From Clostridioides difficile CD160 (lineage in GTDB: Bacteria > Bacillota > Clostridia > Peptostreptococcales > Peptostreptococcaceae), in assembly GCF_000449425.2 (NCBI RefSeq), contig NZ_AVHW01000072.1, positions 1-52,818 of the forward strand: a stretch of 52,818 nucleotides of DNA, written 5' to 3'. The notes below the pieces were generated by a model. The model saw only the letters and a list, made by a program, of their open reading frames with translations, was not told the DNA's origin and ran no database searches. The position numbers and the translations under genes are program-made. Positions 33,066 to 41,949 of the stretch are shown piece after piece; positions within the stretch are counted from its first letter, which is position 1; each line of letters opens with the position of its first letter.

Positions 33066-34457
33066 CTAAATACTTTTCTTTTTATCTGATATTTCATATA
33101 CATAGTCTTCTGTTGAATTAATATTTTTTTCTCTTCTCTTTTTAGAATCAATTAAAACAAAATACAGTATAAAACCTACAACAAGTCCCCATGTTCCTCC
33201 TTTAGCAGCAATTACACCTCCCATAAGTCCAATCAATCCCTTCTCTACACCAGTATCACATAGTTCCATTGATAACTTTGTACATAAATAACCTTGAACT
33301 AAAAGTGTGACTGATAATGCTAATGGTATAAGAGGAGTAGCAATCTGTGCAATTGGGTAAAAACATATAAAAATAGCTGAAACCCATACTAATGTACCCA
33401 TGCCACTAAAAATAGACTGCATCGCTTCTTTTCCAACCTTATACCTTTGAGCAACACTTCCAGTAAGTGTTGCAGCCAATGGGCCACACATTGGTATATA
33501 TGGAGAAATAACTGCCATAATAATGTTTCTTATACCACTTATAACATTAGACCTATTTGAATTGAAATCTATATATTCATCTTTTCTATTTTCACTTTCA
33601 GAGAGTACTAAGTTTTCACCTGTTATGAAATCACCAAATGCAATTATGTATATCATAAAAGCCATTGGTAACCCTTGTATAAATAGCATCATGCTCGGAA
33701 AACCTATTCCAAAAGGAGACACTGTATTTATAAGTTTTTTTAAGTCTACTATATAAATTATATTATCAAAGCTAAGATTAGGAATTCCTATTTCCTTACT
33801 AAATATACCTACGATTAAACTCACTAAAATGGCTGATACTACTCCATATTCTCCTAAATGAAATAAAAATTTATTCTTAACTTTTAGAGTATCAAATCTT
33901 TCAGAAAACATTACAAAACATGCAACTAATATTCCTACTGTTATAGCTATTGGGTAAGAATCAAATCTACCTTTAGGGCTAAATTCTGATATTACAGTAG
34001 ATATACCAACCCCCATTAGTATCCCACCTTTAATAGAATTTGGTATTTTACTAACTAATTTACCAGCTACACCAGTTAATCCCATCAAAATAAATATAAT
34101 TCCTAAATCTATTTGCAAAGCTGTCAATGCTTGTATTCTTTCAATACCTATGTTGAACTTTAACAAATATGCAGTTGTAAGAGTTATAGAAGCTGTAATC
34201 CAACCAGGTACAACTGGGTCTCCCATAAATACATGTAAACAGTATAATATAGAGTTGATTATAGCCATACTCCATGCTACTTCATAAGGCAATCCCAAAA
34301 TTTGCGTACTAAGGCCAATAGTTCCTAAACTCGTCATACTTGATATTATTCCTTGAATAGCTTCTGGTTTCTCAAATCTGTAATGTATAAATGGAATTCG
34401 TATTTTGAACATTCCAAATTTTATATGGGGTTGCTCTCTTCTAGTGAGTCTTTCCAT
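33066..34457 (-). CDS. Multi-pass permease, possibly NCS2/SLC23-like
   Basis: This 463-residue protein has about 12-14 hydrophobic segments and a basic, charged C-terminal tail. Repeated glycine-rich helices (GGILMGVGISTVISEF, GVIAAKGGTWGLVVG) and the central PMAFMIYIIAFGDFITGENL recall nucleobase/SulP-type transporters, but I could not fix the family. The ATG at 34457 has an AAAGGTGGAG site. It is transcribed after the BAAT-like thioesterase gene on the same strand (166-nt gap), so the two may act together, for example on an organic acid. That is inference. Confidence 0.5.
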   Translation of the reverse strand: MERLTRREQPHIKFGMFKIRIPFIHYRFEKPEAIQGIISSMTSLGTIGLSTQILGLPYEVAWSMAIINSILYCLHVFMGDPVVPGWITASITLTTAYLLKFNIGIERIQALTALQIDLGIIFILMGLTGVAGKLVSKIPNSIKGGILMGVGISTVISEFSPKGRFDSYPIAITVGILVACFVMFSERFDTLKVKNKFLFHLGEYGVVSAILVSLIVGIFSKEIGIPNLSFDNIIYIVDLKKLINTVSPFGIGFPSMMLFIQGLPMAFMIYIIAFGDFITGENLVLSESENRKDEYIDFNSNRSNVISGIRNIIMAVISPYIPMCGPLAATLTGSVAQRYKVGKEAMQSIFSGMGTLVWVSAIFICFYPIAQIATPLIPLALSVTLLVQGYLCTKLSMELCDTGVEKGLIGLMGGVIAAKGGTWGLVVGFILYFVLIDSKKRREKNINSTEDYVYEISDKKKSI

Positions 34458-34623
34458 AACTTCACTCCACCTTTCAATAACTCTTATAAATTTACAACCT
34501 TATAATTGTTTATAAATTATCAATGTCGTTAAAACTAGTATATAACATGCAAATTACATAAACAATAAATTAAATTTATAAAATTGATAGATTTTGTGCA
34601 TATATGGAAAGCCATATATATTT

Positions 34624-35922
34624 TTAGTTGTTTATATTACTTAATATAGGTTCTTTATAAAACTCAATAGTTCTTTTCCATGATTCAAACTGTCCTTCTG
34701 TATTTCCTTCTATAGTCCCACCTGAAGAAAAGATTCCTCCACCCATATTTACACATAATGTCTCTCGTAGAGGTATAATATATGGAATTGGTAATGGATG
34801 TCCCATATTATTATATGTTAATAATTCTACTTTATATGGATAATTATTTTCTTCAAGTATTTCTAATGCATCCAAACAAGCATCATAACTATTCCATATA
34901 TTATCTTTTTTCCCAGCAATCATAAGTATATCTGCTTTAGAATTTTCTATTTTTATTCTAGCATTTTCTTTATTATCTGCCCTTTCAAAACTTTTCTTAT
35001 AAGTACTAGCAAATCCAAAAGGAATTCCTTTTGATATATCTTTTTCCTGCTCTTCAAAAAATATATCATTATCTACATTGATATATGGAATTGGTTCTCC
35101 TTTATATGACCATGATGAAGTATCCTTTCCATTCAGCATTCCATTAAGAGCTTGAAAACAATAAGTATGAGGTTGTGATACTACCACTTTTTTTATTTGT
35201 TCATATCTTGAAGCAAGTAAAAGTGCTAATTCTCCACCCTTTGATGTTCCATGTACAAAGATTTCTTTAGTATTAGTAATTTCATTTTCACTAATCCACT
35301 TAAATACTTTTTCAAAATATTCTAATGGAACTTCTTCTAACTTATCTGGTAACCCTTCTAAGGCAAAGTATGCAACTGTTAGTACATTGAATCCTCTAGA
35401 TGCAAGTGGAGCGGCTAAAAAGTCTAAAGCATCTAAACTCCCATCAGAACCGCCTAACATTAAAATTGTTTTATTATTAGAGTTTTGTTTATGAAATAAC
35501 TTTCCTATGAATTCATCAGATATGTATTTTGTGGTAATATCTTCTGCTTTAAATAATCTCTTCAATTCAACTTCTTTTCTTTCAGTAGTAGTTTCAAATA
35601 TCATATTCATGATTATTGGTTTATCAATAGATATATTTTCTGCAAAACTTTTACCTTCAGTTTTAGATTTTTCCAGCGAATAAATTAATCCCATACAGTC
35701 AGCCTTTTTATAAGTGCCTTCTATAGGTTTAACAGAATCTAAATCTATCTCTCCTTTTTCGTTTGAATAAAATACTCCATAAGATGAGAATTCTTCTCCC
35801 TTACACCATGGAAATTCCATTTTCATACTCACTTTAAGTTTAGTATTTGGTGTTAAATCTGAAACCATAATCTTAAGTCTTTCATCTACAAATGATTCTA
35901 AATTGTATACATTTATTTTCAT
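34624..35922 (-). CDS. Acyl-CoA thioesterase/BAAT-like alpha/beta hydrolase
   Basis: This 432-residue protein has the two-domain layout of the acyl-CoA thioester hydrolase/bile-acid-CoA:amino acid N-acyltransferase family. An N-terminal beta domain occupies residues about 10-130. An alpha/beta hydrolase follows, with nucleophile elbow GTSKG (Ser227), Asp340 in GKKDNIW and His375 in MGHPLP as the triad. Serine at the nucleophile fits thioesterases; the amidating mammalian BAAT uses cysteine. A bacterial acyl-CoA thioesterase is therefore most likely. AAGGAG precedes the ATG. A consensus promoter framed by 16-bp inverted repeats lies about 100 bp upstream. Confidence 0.85.
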   Translation of the reverse strand: MKINVYNLESFVDERLKIMVSDLTPNTKLKVSMKMEFPWCKGEEFSSYGVFYSNEKGEIDLDSVKPIEGTYKKADCMGLIYSLEKSKTEGKSFAENISIDKPIIMNMIFETTTERKEVELKRLFKAEDITTKYISDEFIGKLFHKQNSNNKTILMLGGSDGSLDALDFLAAPLASRGFNVLTVAYFALEGLPDKLEEVPLEYFEKVFKWISENEITNTKEIFVHGTSKGGELALLLASRYEQIKKVVVSQPHTYCFQALNGMLNGKDTSSWSYKGEPIPYINVDNDIFFEEQEKDISKGIPFGFASTYKKSFERADNKENARIKIENSKADILMIAGKKDNIWNSYDACLDALEILEENNYPYKVELLTYNNMGHPLPIPYIIPLRETLCVNMGGGIFSSGGTIEGNTEGQFESWKRTIEFYKEPILSNINN

Positions 35923-36003
35923 AATTCATTTCTCCTTATAATAATTATTTGTTATTTGCATATTTAAAATATTTTATTCAATACAATATGAATCATTAAA
36001 ATT

Positions 36004-36065
36004 AAGACATCATATTGACTATTTTATTATACCAATCTACTTTCATTTTGTCAATATGATGTCTT
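36004..36065 (-). promoter_or_regulatory. Promoter framed by perfect 16-bp inverted repeats
   Basis: On the minus strand TTGACA (36054-36049), a 17-base spacer and TATAAT (36031-36026) form a consensus promoter for the BAAT-like gene. AAGACATCATATTGAC (36004-36019) and its exact complement (36050-36065) overlap the start point and the -35, 46 bp apart centre to centre. This suits a regulator binding two sites. A 13-bp palindrome TATGTCTGACATA (36083-36095) lies farther upstream and shares GACAT. Confidence 0.8.
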
Positions 36066-36122
36066 TTACTTTCAATTTAAATTATGTCTGACATACTACT
36101 TTTGTTTAAAATTAGCACAAAT

Positions 36123-36152
36123 AAAAACCACTCTTTTTAAAGAATGGTTTTT
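36123..36152 (-). terminator. Intrinsic terminator after the 36236-37111 gene
   Basis: AAAAACCAcTCTTT pairs with AAAGAaTGGTTTTT. On the minus strand it runs into TTTTTATTTG. The remaining intergenic bases to 36235 hold no other element I can name. Confidence 0.75.
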
Positions 36153-36235
36153 GATAAATGTTATTTTTTATTTATAAGTTTATTTCTTAATTTAAATTTA
36201 TATAATTTGATGTTTTTATTTAATATTTAATAAAA

Positions 36236-37111
36236 TTATGCATTTGCAAAAGTATATATAGCATTAATTCTTGCTATATATAAATTCTCATCACTGCATC
36301 CAATATATTTAGCATATTTTTCTATCTTTTCTTTTGCATTTTCAACATCACTTTCATCACTCTCCATTAACTCATTTATATAAAGGTCCATTAATGAGGC
36401 TTTATAATTTTTTATATCATAACCTAAAAATTCAGTTAATCTCTCAATTTCCTTACTAAAATCTCCATCTTCTTTTACCAAGAATTCGTATACATCTTCT
36501 CTATATGGATTTAAAGTTATTATTTGTTTTACAACCTTACATTCGTCAGCCTTCCCAATAAAACCATCTTTATAATTATTAAATAATGCATTAGATTTTT
36601 TTATAGACTCTTCATCAATATAAGAATGTACTTCAGTTACTCTATTTTCTATAAGAGCATCCACGACAGCATAATGAATTTTAAAACAATCATTATATAA
36701 ATAATTACTCATTTTTTTTACGGTTGATTCGATTTCCAAAAAACTAGCATGACCATTTTTTTTATTTTTATTTGGAATAATAAAAGTTTTATTCAAATTA
36801 TTAAAAAGTCTCTTAAAATCCAAGTATTTTTCGCAATAAACACTTTTAAAGGTATCGATATCTATAGTTATAATTCCAAAACTTACTATAGTTTCAATGC
36901 CTTTCTTAAAAGATTCCTCTATATATTTTTCTCCTAAGTTTAACCCTCTATCTGATATTTGTTTTAGGTTTTGAAAATTATTTAAACAATCCCTCTCAAA
37001 GTTTTTAGAAATTTCTAAAGCGTATAGTTTAAAGATTTTCCTTATCTTATTATAATTATTTTTCGTATCATCAAATCTGATAATAGCTCCATTTACATCA
37101 AAAGTAATCAT
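36236..37111 (-). CDS. Hypothetical soluble helical protein
   Basis: I do not recognise this 291-residue protein. It has no membrane segment or signal peptide. It is rich in Lys, Glu, Asn and Ile and looks mostly alpha-helical, with possible coiled-coil stretches (for example ERDCLNNFQNLKQISD and ENAKEKIEKYAKY). The first 15 residues (MITFDVNGAIIRFDD) look like a beta hairpin. No cysteine-rich or catalytic motif is seen. ATG has GGGGAGG ten bases upstream. It is monocistronic, closed by its own terminator, between the BAAT-like gene and a DUF554 gene. Function unknown. Confidence 0.6.
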   Translation of the reverse strand: MITFDVNGAIIRFDDTKNNYNKIRKIFKLYALEISKNFERDCLNNFQNLKQISDRGLNLGEKYIEESFKKGIETIVSFGIITIDIDTFKSVYCEKYLDFKRLFNNLNKTFIIPNKNKKNGHASFLEIESTVKKMSNYLYNDCFKIHYAVVDALIENRVTEVHSYIDEESIKKSNALFNNYKDGFIGKADECKVVKQIITLNPYREDVYEFLVKEDGDFSKEIERLTEFLGYDIKNYKASLMDLYINELMESDESDVENAKEKIEKYAKYIGCSDENLYIARINAIYTFANA

Positions 37112-37242
37112 TGAGTTTTAACCTCCCCATTAGTTTCATCAATAAAATAAATTTAATATAAACTTTATAATCATAATATTAAACTTATTTATACTATAAT
37201 TATTAATTTGATGATAAAAGCTATTTTCCTTCTAAATAAAAA

Positions 37243-37276
37243 ATTTGTCTAAAGTTTTTAAAAAAATTAGACAAAT
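37243..37276 (-). terminator. Intrinsic terminator after the DUF554 gene
   Basis: ATTTGTCTAA pairs perfectly with TTAGACAAAT. On the minus strand TTTTTTATTT follows. Confidence 0.85.
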
Positions 37277-37292
37277 CTTAGATTATTATTCT

Positions 37293-37979
37293 TTAAATTA
37301 TTCCAAATACGCCAAATAATATTGGTATAAATATGGCTGGCAATAAATTTGCTACTTTTATATTTGTTAGTTTAAGTACATTTAAACCAAGGCCTATAAT
37401 CAATAAACTTCCAGCTGCTGTCATCTCTGTAACTACAGGGTCACTTAAGAATCCATTTAGAAAAGATGCACCTACACAGATAATACCTTCATATAAAAAT
37501 ACAGATATTGCAGAAAACATTACACCTATACCTAAAGAAGCAGTAAATATAATAGAAGCTATACCATCTATTACGGATTTTACAAATAAAGTATCATGAC
37601 TTCCTGTAAGACCACTTTCAAGCGAACCAACTACAGCCATAGCTCCTATACAAAATAATAAACTAGATGATATAAAACCTTCTGCAATAGAATCCTTTTT
37701 ATTTCCTTTAGAAAATTTGCTTTGTAAAAAAGCTCCTAACTTATTTACCCATTTATCTATATCTATTAATTCTCCTATTAAGGCACCTATAGCTATAGAT
37801 ATTATTGTTACTAAAGTATTTTTTCCTTCTAAAGCTCCTGATATACCAATATACAATACACACAAGGCGATTCCATTCATTATGGTATCACTTACTCTTT
37901 GAGGTAATCCTCCCTTGATTATAAGACCTACTATACATCCACCTGCAATGGCTAAACTATTTGCTATTACTCCAAACAT
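37293..37979 (-). CDS. DUF554 family membrane protein
   Basis: This 228-residue protein has about seven hydrophobic segments and the glycine-rich N-terminus of the DUF554 family (FGVIANSLAIAGGCIVGLII, then GALIGELIDID). The family is widespread and probably a transporter, but no substrate is established. ATG at 37979 has GGGGAGAAAA upstream. It starts 49 nt after the YbaK-type gene, so they may share an operon ending in the terminator at 37243-37276. Confidence 0.85.
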   Translation of the reverse strand: MFGVIANSLAIAGGCIVGLIIKGGLPQRVSDTIMNGIALCVLYIGISGALEGKNTLVTIISIAIGALIGELIDIDKWVNKLGAFLQSKFSKGNKKDSIAEGFISSSLLFCIGAMAVVGSLESGLTGSHDTLFVKSVIDGIASIIFTASLGIGVMFSAISVFLYEGIICVGASFLNGFLSDPVVTEMTAAGSLLIIGLGLNVLKLTNIKVANLLPAIFIPILFGVFGII

Positions 37980-38028
37980 TTTTTCTCCCCTCGATTAGCT
38001 AATTAAGATTTGCTTCCATTATAAAAAC

Positions 38029-38568
38029 TTAAATATCAATACTTTGTAGTGGATATTTTAAATATTCCAAAAATTCTTCAAAGCCTTTTCTAGATATATT
38101 TACAGTTTTAGTATTTATATTTGGATGAAAATTTAAGTAATCTTCTTTAATTACATCTTTGTCTATGTAAAGCTCCACTTTTCTTTCTGTATCATTTATC
38201 AATGAAAAAGGATTTACACTTCCAGGAAGAAGTTTAAGTACATTGTATAATCTCTCAGGCGAAGCAAATGATAATCTAGAACTTCCTATCTTATCTTTAA
38301 GTGAGTTTAAATCAACCTGTTTTTCTCCTTTAACTACAATAAGGTAATACTTATTTCCTTTAGCATTTCTTAAAAATAAATTTTTACATTGACACCCTTT
38401 TGTTATTTCATCTAAAATGACTAGTTGTTCTGCTGTATATACAGCTTCATGTTCTACTACATCATATTCAATATTTAATTTGTCCAAAACATTATATATT
38501 TTAGTCTCATTCATATTCACTTCATTTTCATCTTGCTCTTTCATAATTTTGTCTTTTAAATCACTCAT
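38029..38568 (-). CDS. YbaK/ProX-type aminoacyl-tRNA deacylase
   Basis: This 179-residue protein contains the prolyl-tRNA synthetase-associated (YbaK/INS) domain from about residue 25. Recognisable pieces are YDVVEHEAVYTAEQL, KNLFLRNAKGNKYYLIVVKG, and RLYNVLKLLPGSVNPFSLIN, with the conserved Lys and Gly-Ser-Val-Asn-Pro stretch. Stand-alone members (ProX) clear mischarged Ala-tRNA(Pro); that is the likely role. The N-terminal 20 residues are an acidic extension. ATG has AAGGAG upstream. It is shorter than PrdX of proline reductase loci and no prd genes are present. Confidence 0.85.
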   Translation of the reverse strand: MSDLKDKIMKEQDENEVNMNETKIYNVLDKLNIEYDVVEHEAVYTAEQLVILDEITKGCQCKNLFLRNAKGNKYYLIVVKGEKQVDLNSLKDKIGSSRLSFASPERLYNVLKLLPGSVNPFSLINDTERKVELYIDKDVIKEDYLNFHPNINTKTVNISRKGFEEFLEYLKYPLQSIDI

Positions 38569-38619
38569 ATTTCTCTTTTCTCCTTAAATACTTTGTTATC
38601 TTTAACCCTATTTGGGATA

Positions 38620-39252
38620 TTACTCTACGATAGCTATCGCTCTTACTGGAGCACCATCGGCATCATTATACTTAAATGGAGCTGCTATAAATAGAAATTT
38701 TTCTGGAACATTTTCTAGATTTGTAAGATTTTCTATTATTATTTTTCCTTTTTCAAATAAAATATGATGAACTTCAAAAACTGATGTATCATATCTATCA
38801 ACTGATAGCATGTCTATACCTATACCTTTTATATTAGTATCAGCTATATAATTTGCAGCTTCTTCTGTTAATGTAGGGTAACCTACATAGTACTGCTTTT
38901 TATCCCAAAACTTTGACCAACCTGATTTAAATATTATAAAATCACTACTTTTTATTTCATCTTCATATTTTTTTAGATATTCTAACTCTATATTCCTATT
39001 ACCTTTTTCAAGTTCTAGTACATAAGCATTTCCAACAAAATTTTCTATATCCAATTTATCTAGGGTCTCACCTTTAGTATACATATGTCTTGGTGAATCC
39101 ATATGAGTTCCATTATGAGAAAATACACTAATCAGTGTTTCTTGATAACCATTTTCTTCAATAATTGCTACTTTTTTGATGTCTGGTCTATTAGGCTCTG
39201 CATATACAGGCATGTCATTATGTGTCACATGAGTTAAATCAAAAACCTTCAT
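38620..39252 (-). CDS. Cyclase-family metal-dependent hydrolase
   Basis: This 210-residue protein belongs to the cyclase/kynurenine formamidase family. The metal-binding motif reads SHNGTHMDSPRHM (HxGTHxDxPxH type) near residue 45, followed by VFEVHHILFEKGKIIIENL, also typical. Members hydrolyse N-formylkynurenine or related amides and lactones using zinc or manganese. With no tryptophan-catabolic genes around, the substrate is open. ATG behind GGGGGTATATAAAG. It ends 51 nt before the YbaK-type gene on the same strand. Confidence 0.85.
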   Translation of the reverse strand: MKVFDLTHVTHNDMPVYAEPNRPDIKKVAIIEENGYQETLISVFSHNGTHMDSPRHMYTKGETLDKLDIENFVGNAYVLELEKGNRNIELEYLKKYEDEIKSSDFIIFKSGWSKFWDKKQYYVGYPTLTEEAANYIADTNIKGIGIDMLSVDRYDTSVFEVHHILFEKGKIIIENLTNLENVPEKFLFIAAPFKYNDADGAPVRAIAIVE

Positions 39253-39337
39253 CTTTATATACCCCCTATGTTTTATTTTATATTATATACCTAAATTCAT
39301 TTTATTTCTATCAGATTTTATTCCATTATATACCATA

Positions 39338-40420
39338 CTAATATATATTTTTTATAAATTTCAATGGATTTACAGAAAAATCTTGAAAAGAATTATCAGT
39401 AAATATAACATCTTCTCCTAAAAAACGTTTGTATCTTCCTTCTTCTTTCTTTAACGTAATTCTTTGTTTCTGTGAATGATTGTTAAAAACCATTATTTTA
39501 AGTGGAGATTTTTTTCTATTTGTCTGTACTCTTTTTAACATGTATTTTATGTGCATATCAGCTTCAGGAAATGAATATCCACAAAATATTAAAAGGTCAG
39601 TATCTCTTAAAGTTTTTTCTGTTTCATTCCATACATTACTTAAAAATATATTTGACATATTCTTAAAATATGTTGGTGGAACTATAATAGGTTCTGTTAA
39701 TTCACCACATTCTAGACATTTTGTCTCTGAACTATTTTCAATAAGTTTCATGACACCACCTTCATGTGGCGTAAGGGTTACACTATTACAAATAGGGCAA
39801 TAAAGCCAATTTAATGACCCATGTACCTTATATAATTTTATTAGTGGTTCTTTTGGTTTTCTCCAATTTATTTCTTCTTTAAAATTAGTAAATTCTACAC
39901 CGTAATCAAGCATAATTGGTGAATTATTTTTATCTCTTAAACCAGTGACTGTATTGTCTATATGTATATCATAATTTGCACTAATAAAAGTGGTGTCAAG
40001 AAGTAAATCGTTTTCTAAAAGATTTTCAACTAAAAGTTTATGATATTTATTGTCTGTTCTAGGTGTATTATGAATTGCTTCAGCCATTAACAGTATTAAA
40101 TATTGTCTTAAAAAACGTATACTATCACTTCTGTTATTTAGATTCTCTAAACCAAAGTTTCTAAAAGCCTCTCTTCTTTGTTCTGCTAAATCTAAAAGTC
40201 CTAAAACTTCCTCAAAGGTAGGAAAATTTGCATTATCTAGATTATCTTTCACTATATCAATATTGAACATCTGTTTAAAAAAATTATATAATTCTCTATT
40301 CATATTGGTATTATAGTTTTTAGGATTTAGCTTTTTAAAGTATTCACTAAATAATTCATTTTGAATAGGTAAATTTTCTGCTGCTGAAGCTCCTGCTCCC
40401 AAAAATATAGCTATTTTCAT
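39338..40420 (-). CDS. SIR2-like NAD-binding protein with zinc ribbon
   Basis: This is a 360-residue protein. GAGAS at residues 8-12 begins the Rossmann-type NAD site, followed by ANYDIHID with Asn149 and Asp151, and VHGS with the catalytic-type His200. A zinc ribbon of CPIC (208/211) and CLEC (235/238) follows, then the C-terminal NAD-contacting GYSFPEADMHIK near 281. These are the landmarks of the SIR2_2 group, which includes NADases in anti-phage systems as well as uncharacterised proteins. No partner gene of a known defence system (HerA, Argonaute, Thoeris TIR) adjoins. AGGAGG precedes the ATG. Confidence 0.8.
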   Translation of the reverse strand: MKIAIFLGAGASAAENLPIQNELFSEYFKKLNPKNYNTNMNRELYNFFKQMFNIDIVKDNLDNANFPTFEEVLGLLDLAEQRREAFRNFGLENLNNRSDSIRFLRQYLILLMAEAIHNTPRTDNKYHKLLVENLLENDLLLDTTFISANYDIHIDNTVTGLRDKNNSPIMLDYGVEFTNFKEEINWRKPKEPLIKLYKVHGSLNWLYCPICNSVTLTPHEGGVMKLIENSSETKCLECGELTEPIIVPPTYFKNMSNIFLSNVWNETEKTLRDTDLLIFCGYSFPEADMHIKYMLKRVQTNRKKSPLKIMVFNNHSQKQRITLKKEEGRYKRFLGEDVIFTDNSFQDFSVNPLKFIKNIY

Positions 40421-40483
40421 ATGATTCCTCCTAATATAAATATTACTACTATTTCATATCATATATTTGATAATACAACAATA

Positions 40484-40525
40484 AAGCTGTCTTTTCCTAG
40501 AAAAAATCCTATTACAAGACAGCCT
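40484..40525 (-). terminator. Hairpin after the PepV-type gene
   Basis: GCTGTCTT (40486-40493) pairs with AAGACAGC (40516-40523) around a long loop; minus-strand TTTATTG follows. A modest terminator for the dipeptidase gene. Confidence 0.5.
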
Positions 40526-40534
40526 TATATTATA

Positions 40535-41881
40535 TTAAATCTTTAATAATTCATAAATAGAAAGAGCATATATTTGAGTAGCCTTTACAATATCCTCTAC
40601 TATTAAATATTCATTAGCTTGATGTTCTGTTTCTGGTTTTCCTGGGAAAATAGCTCCAAATGCAACACAATTATCTAAAGCTCTTGCATAAGTTGCTCCT
40701 CCAGATGAAAGTGGTGTTCCATCAAGACCAGTTTCTTCTTCGTATACTTTTCTAAGTGTCTTAACAAGAAGTGTGTCTTCTGGAACATAGATTGAATCTA
40801 AGAAATCATACTCCTTATAAGTTAAATTGTACTTATCTGTCATTTTCTTTAATTCTTTTACAAAATCATCTTTTTTGTATGTTACTGGAATTCTTATGTC
40901 TATTCCAGCAAATTCTTTTTCACTATCAATAGTTACTCTACCTATATTTACTGTTAGTTTGCCAGATACATCATCTTTACAATTAGAAATTATATTATTT
41001 CCATTAGCATCTTCTCCAATGACTTCTGCTAAAAACTTAATTATATTAGAATCTATACCTATATTATTAAGAGCTATACAAAGTCTAGCTACTGCATTTA
41101 TACCCGTATCACTTGCTGCTGAATGGACACTTTTCCCTATTATACATATTTTATTTCCTTCAACAGTATATTCAAAGTTTAATTTATCAAGTTCTTTCTT
41201 TAATTTGTCAGAATATTTTCCAATATAAATTGCTTTCCCTGGAACTGCATTTAAGGCTTTTCCAACTGATAATTCTATGTCACTTTTACTATCACAAGTT
41301 AAATGAATTTGTAAAAGACCTTTTTCTGCATTTGTTATTGGGAATCTAGAATCTGGAGTAAATCCGTAATTTGGAATTTCTTCATTATTTTCTTTATATT
41401 TATTTATACATCTCCAAAGATTTTCTTCATCAGCCCCAAAAATAAATCTTATTCTTTTGTTAAAGTCTACATTTAAATCCATAAGAGCTTTTACTGCATA
41501 AATTGCTGCTATTGTAGGTCCTTTATCATCTTGTATTCCTCTTCCATATAAATTGCCATTTTCTAAAACAGCTTCAAATGGAGGATGATTCCAACTTTCT
41601 AAATCACCTTCTGGAACGACATCAACATGACCAAGTATACCTATCATTTTTTCACCTTGTCCTATTTCTGCATATCCATAATATCCATCCTTATATACTG
41701 TCTTAAATCCTAGAGATTTACATAAGTCTAATATACCTCTTAAAGCCTTATCTACATTTTTACCAAAAGGACAGTTTTCAGTTGCTTCAGATATAACACT
41801 AGGTATTTTTACACTTTCTTGTATTGAAGAAATCATTTCATCTTGTAGAGAATTTACTTTTTCTTTAATTTGCTCTTTCAT
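40535..41881 (-). CDS. pepV: M20 family dipeptidase, PepV-like
   Basis: This 448-residue dinuclear zinc peptidase hydrolyses dipeptides in the cytosol. Metal-binding and catalytic motifs are ILGHVDVVPEGDLESW (His and Asp), GRGIQDDKGPTIAAIYAV, GADEENLW (catalytic Glu pair) and the C-terminal LSSGGATYARALDNCVAFG. A lid domain is inserted around residues 180-350. I start at ATG 41881, behind GAAGGGTGATAAT; a longer frame at 41896 has no site. It follows the PLP-protein gene after 68 nt and may share its transcript. Confidence 0.88.
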   Translation of the reverse strand: MKEQIKEKVNSLQDEMISSIQESVKIPSVISEATENCPFGKNVDKALRGILDLCKSLGFKTVYKDGYYGYAEIGQGEKMIGILGHVDVVPEGDLESWNHPPFEAVLENGNLYGRGIQDDKGPTIAAIYAVKALMDLNVDFNKRIRFIFGADEENLWRCINKYKENNEEIPNYGFTPDSRFPITNAEKGLLQIHLTCDSKSDIELSVGKALNAVPGKAIYIGKYSDKLKKELDKLNFEYTVEGNKICIIGKSVHSAASDTGINAVARLCIALNNIGIDSNIIKFLAEVIGEDANGNNIISNCKDDVSGKLTVNIGRVTIDSEKEFAGIDIRIPVTYKKDDFVKELKKMTDKYNLTYKEYDFLDSIYVPEDTLLVKTLRKVYEEETGLDGTPLSSGGATYARALDNCVAFGAIFPGKPETEHQANEYLIVEDIVKATQIYALSIYELLKI

Positions 41882-41949
41882 ATTATCACCCTTCAATTTT
41901 CATCATAATATACTAATAAATATTTTGACCTTTTTAATAAAAAATATGC

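Noticed and set aside
36004-36065. Inverted repeat read as a terminator
   Set aside because: No U-run on either side and a consensus promoter lies inside it, so a regulatory role fits better.
40827-41228. 133-codon frame antisense to pepV
   Set aside because: Mirror of the codon pattern of the real gene; no start signal.
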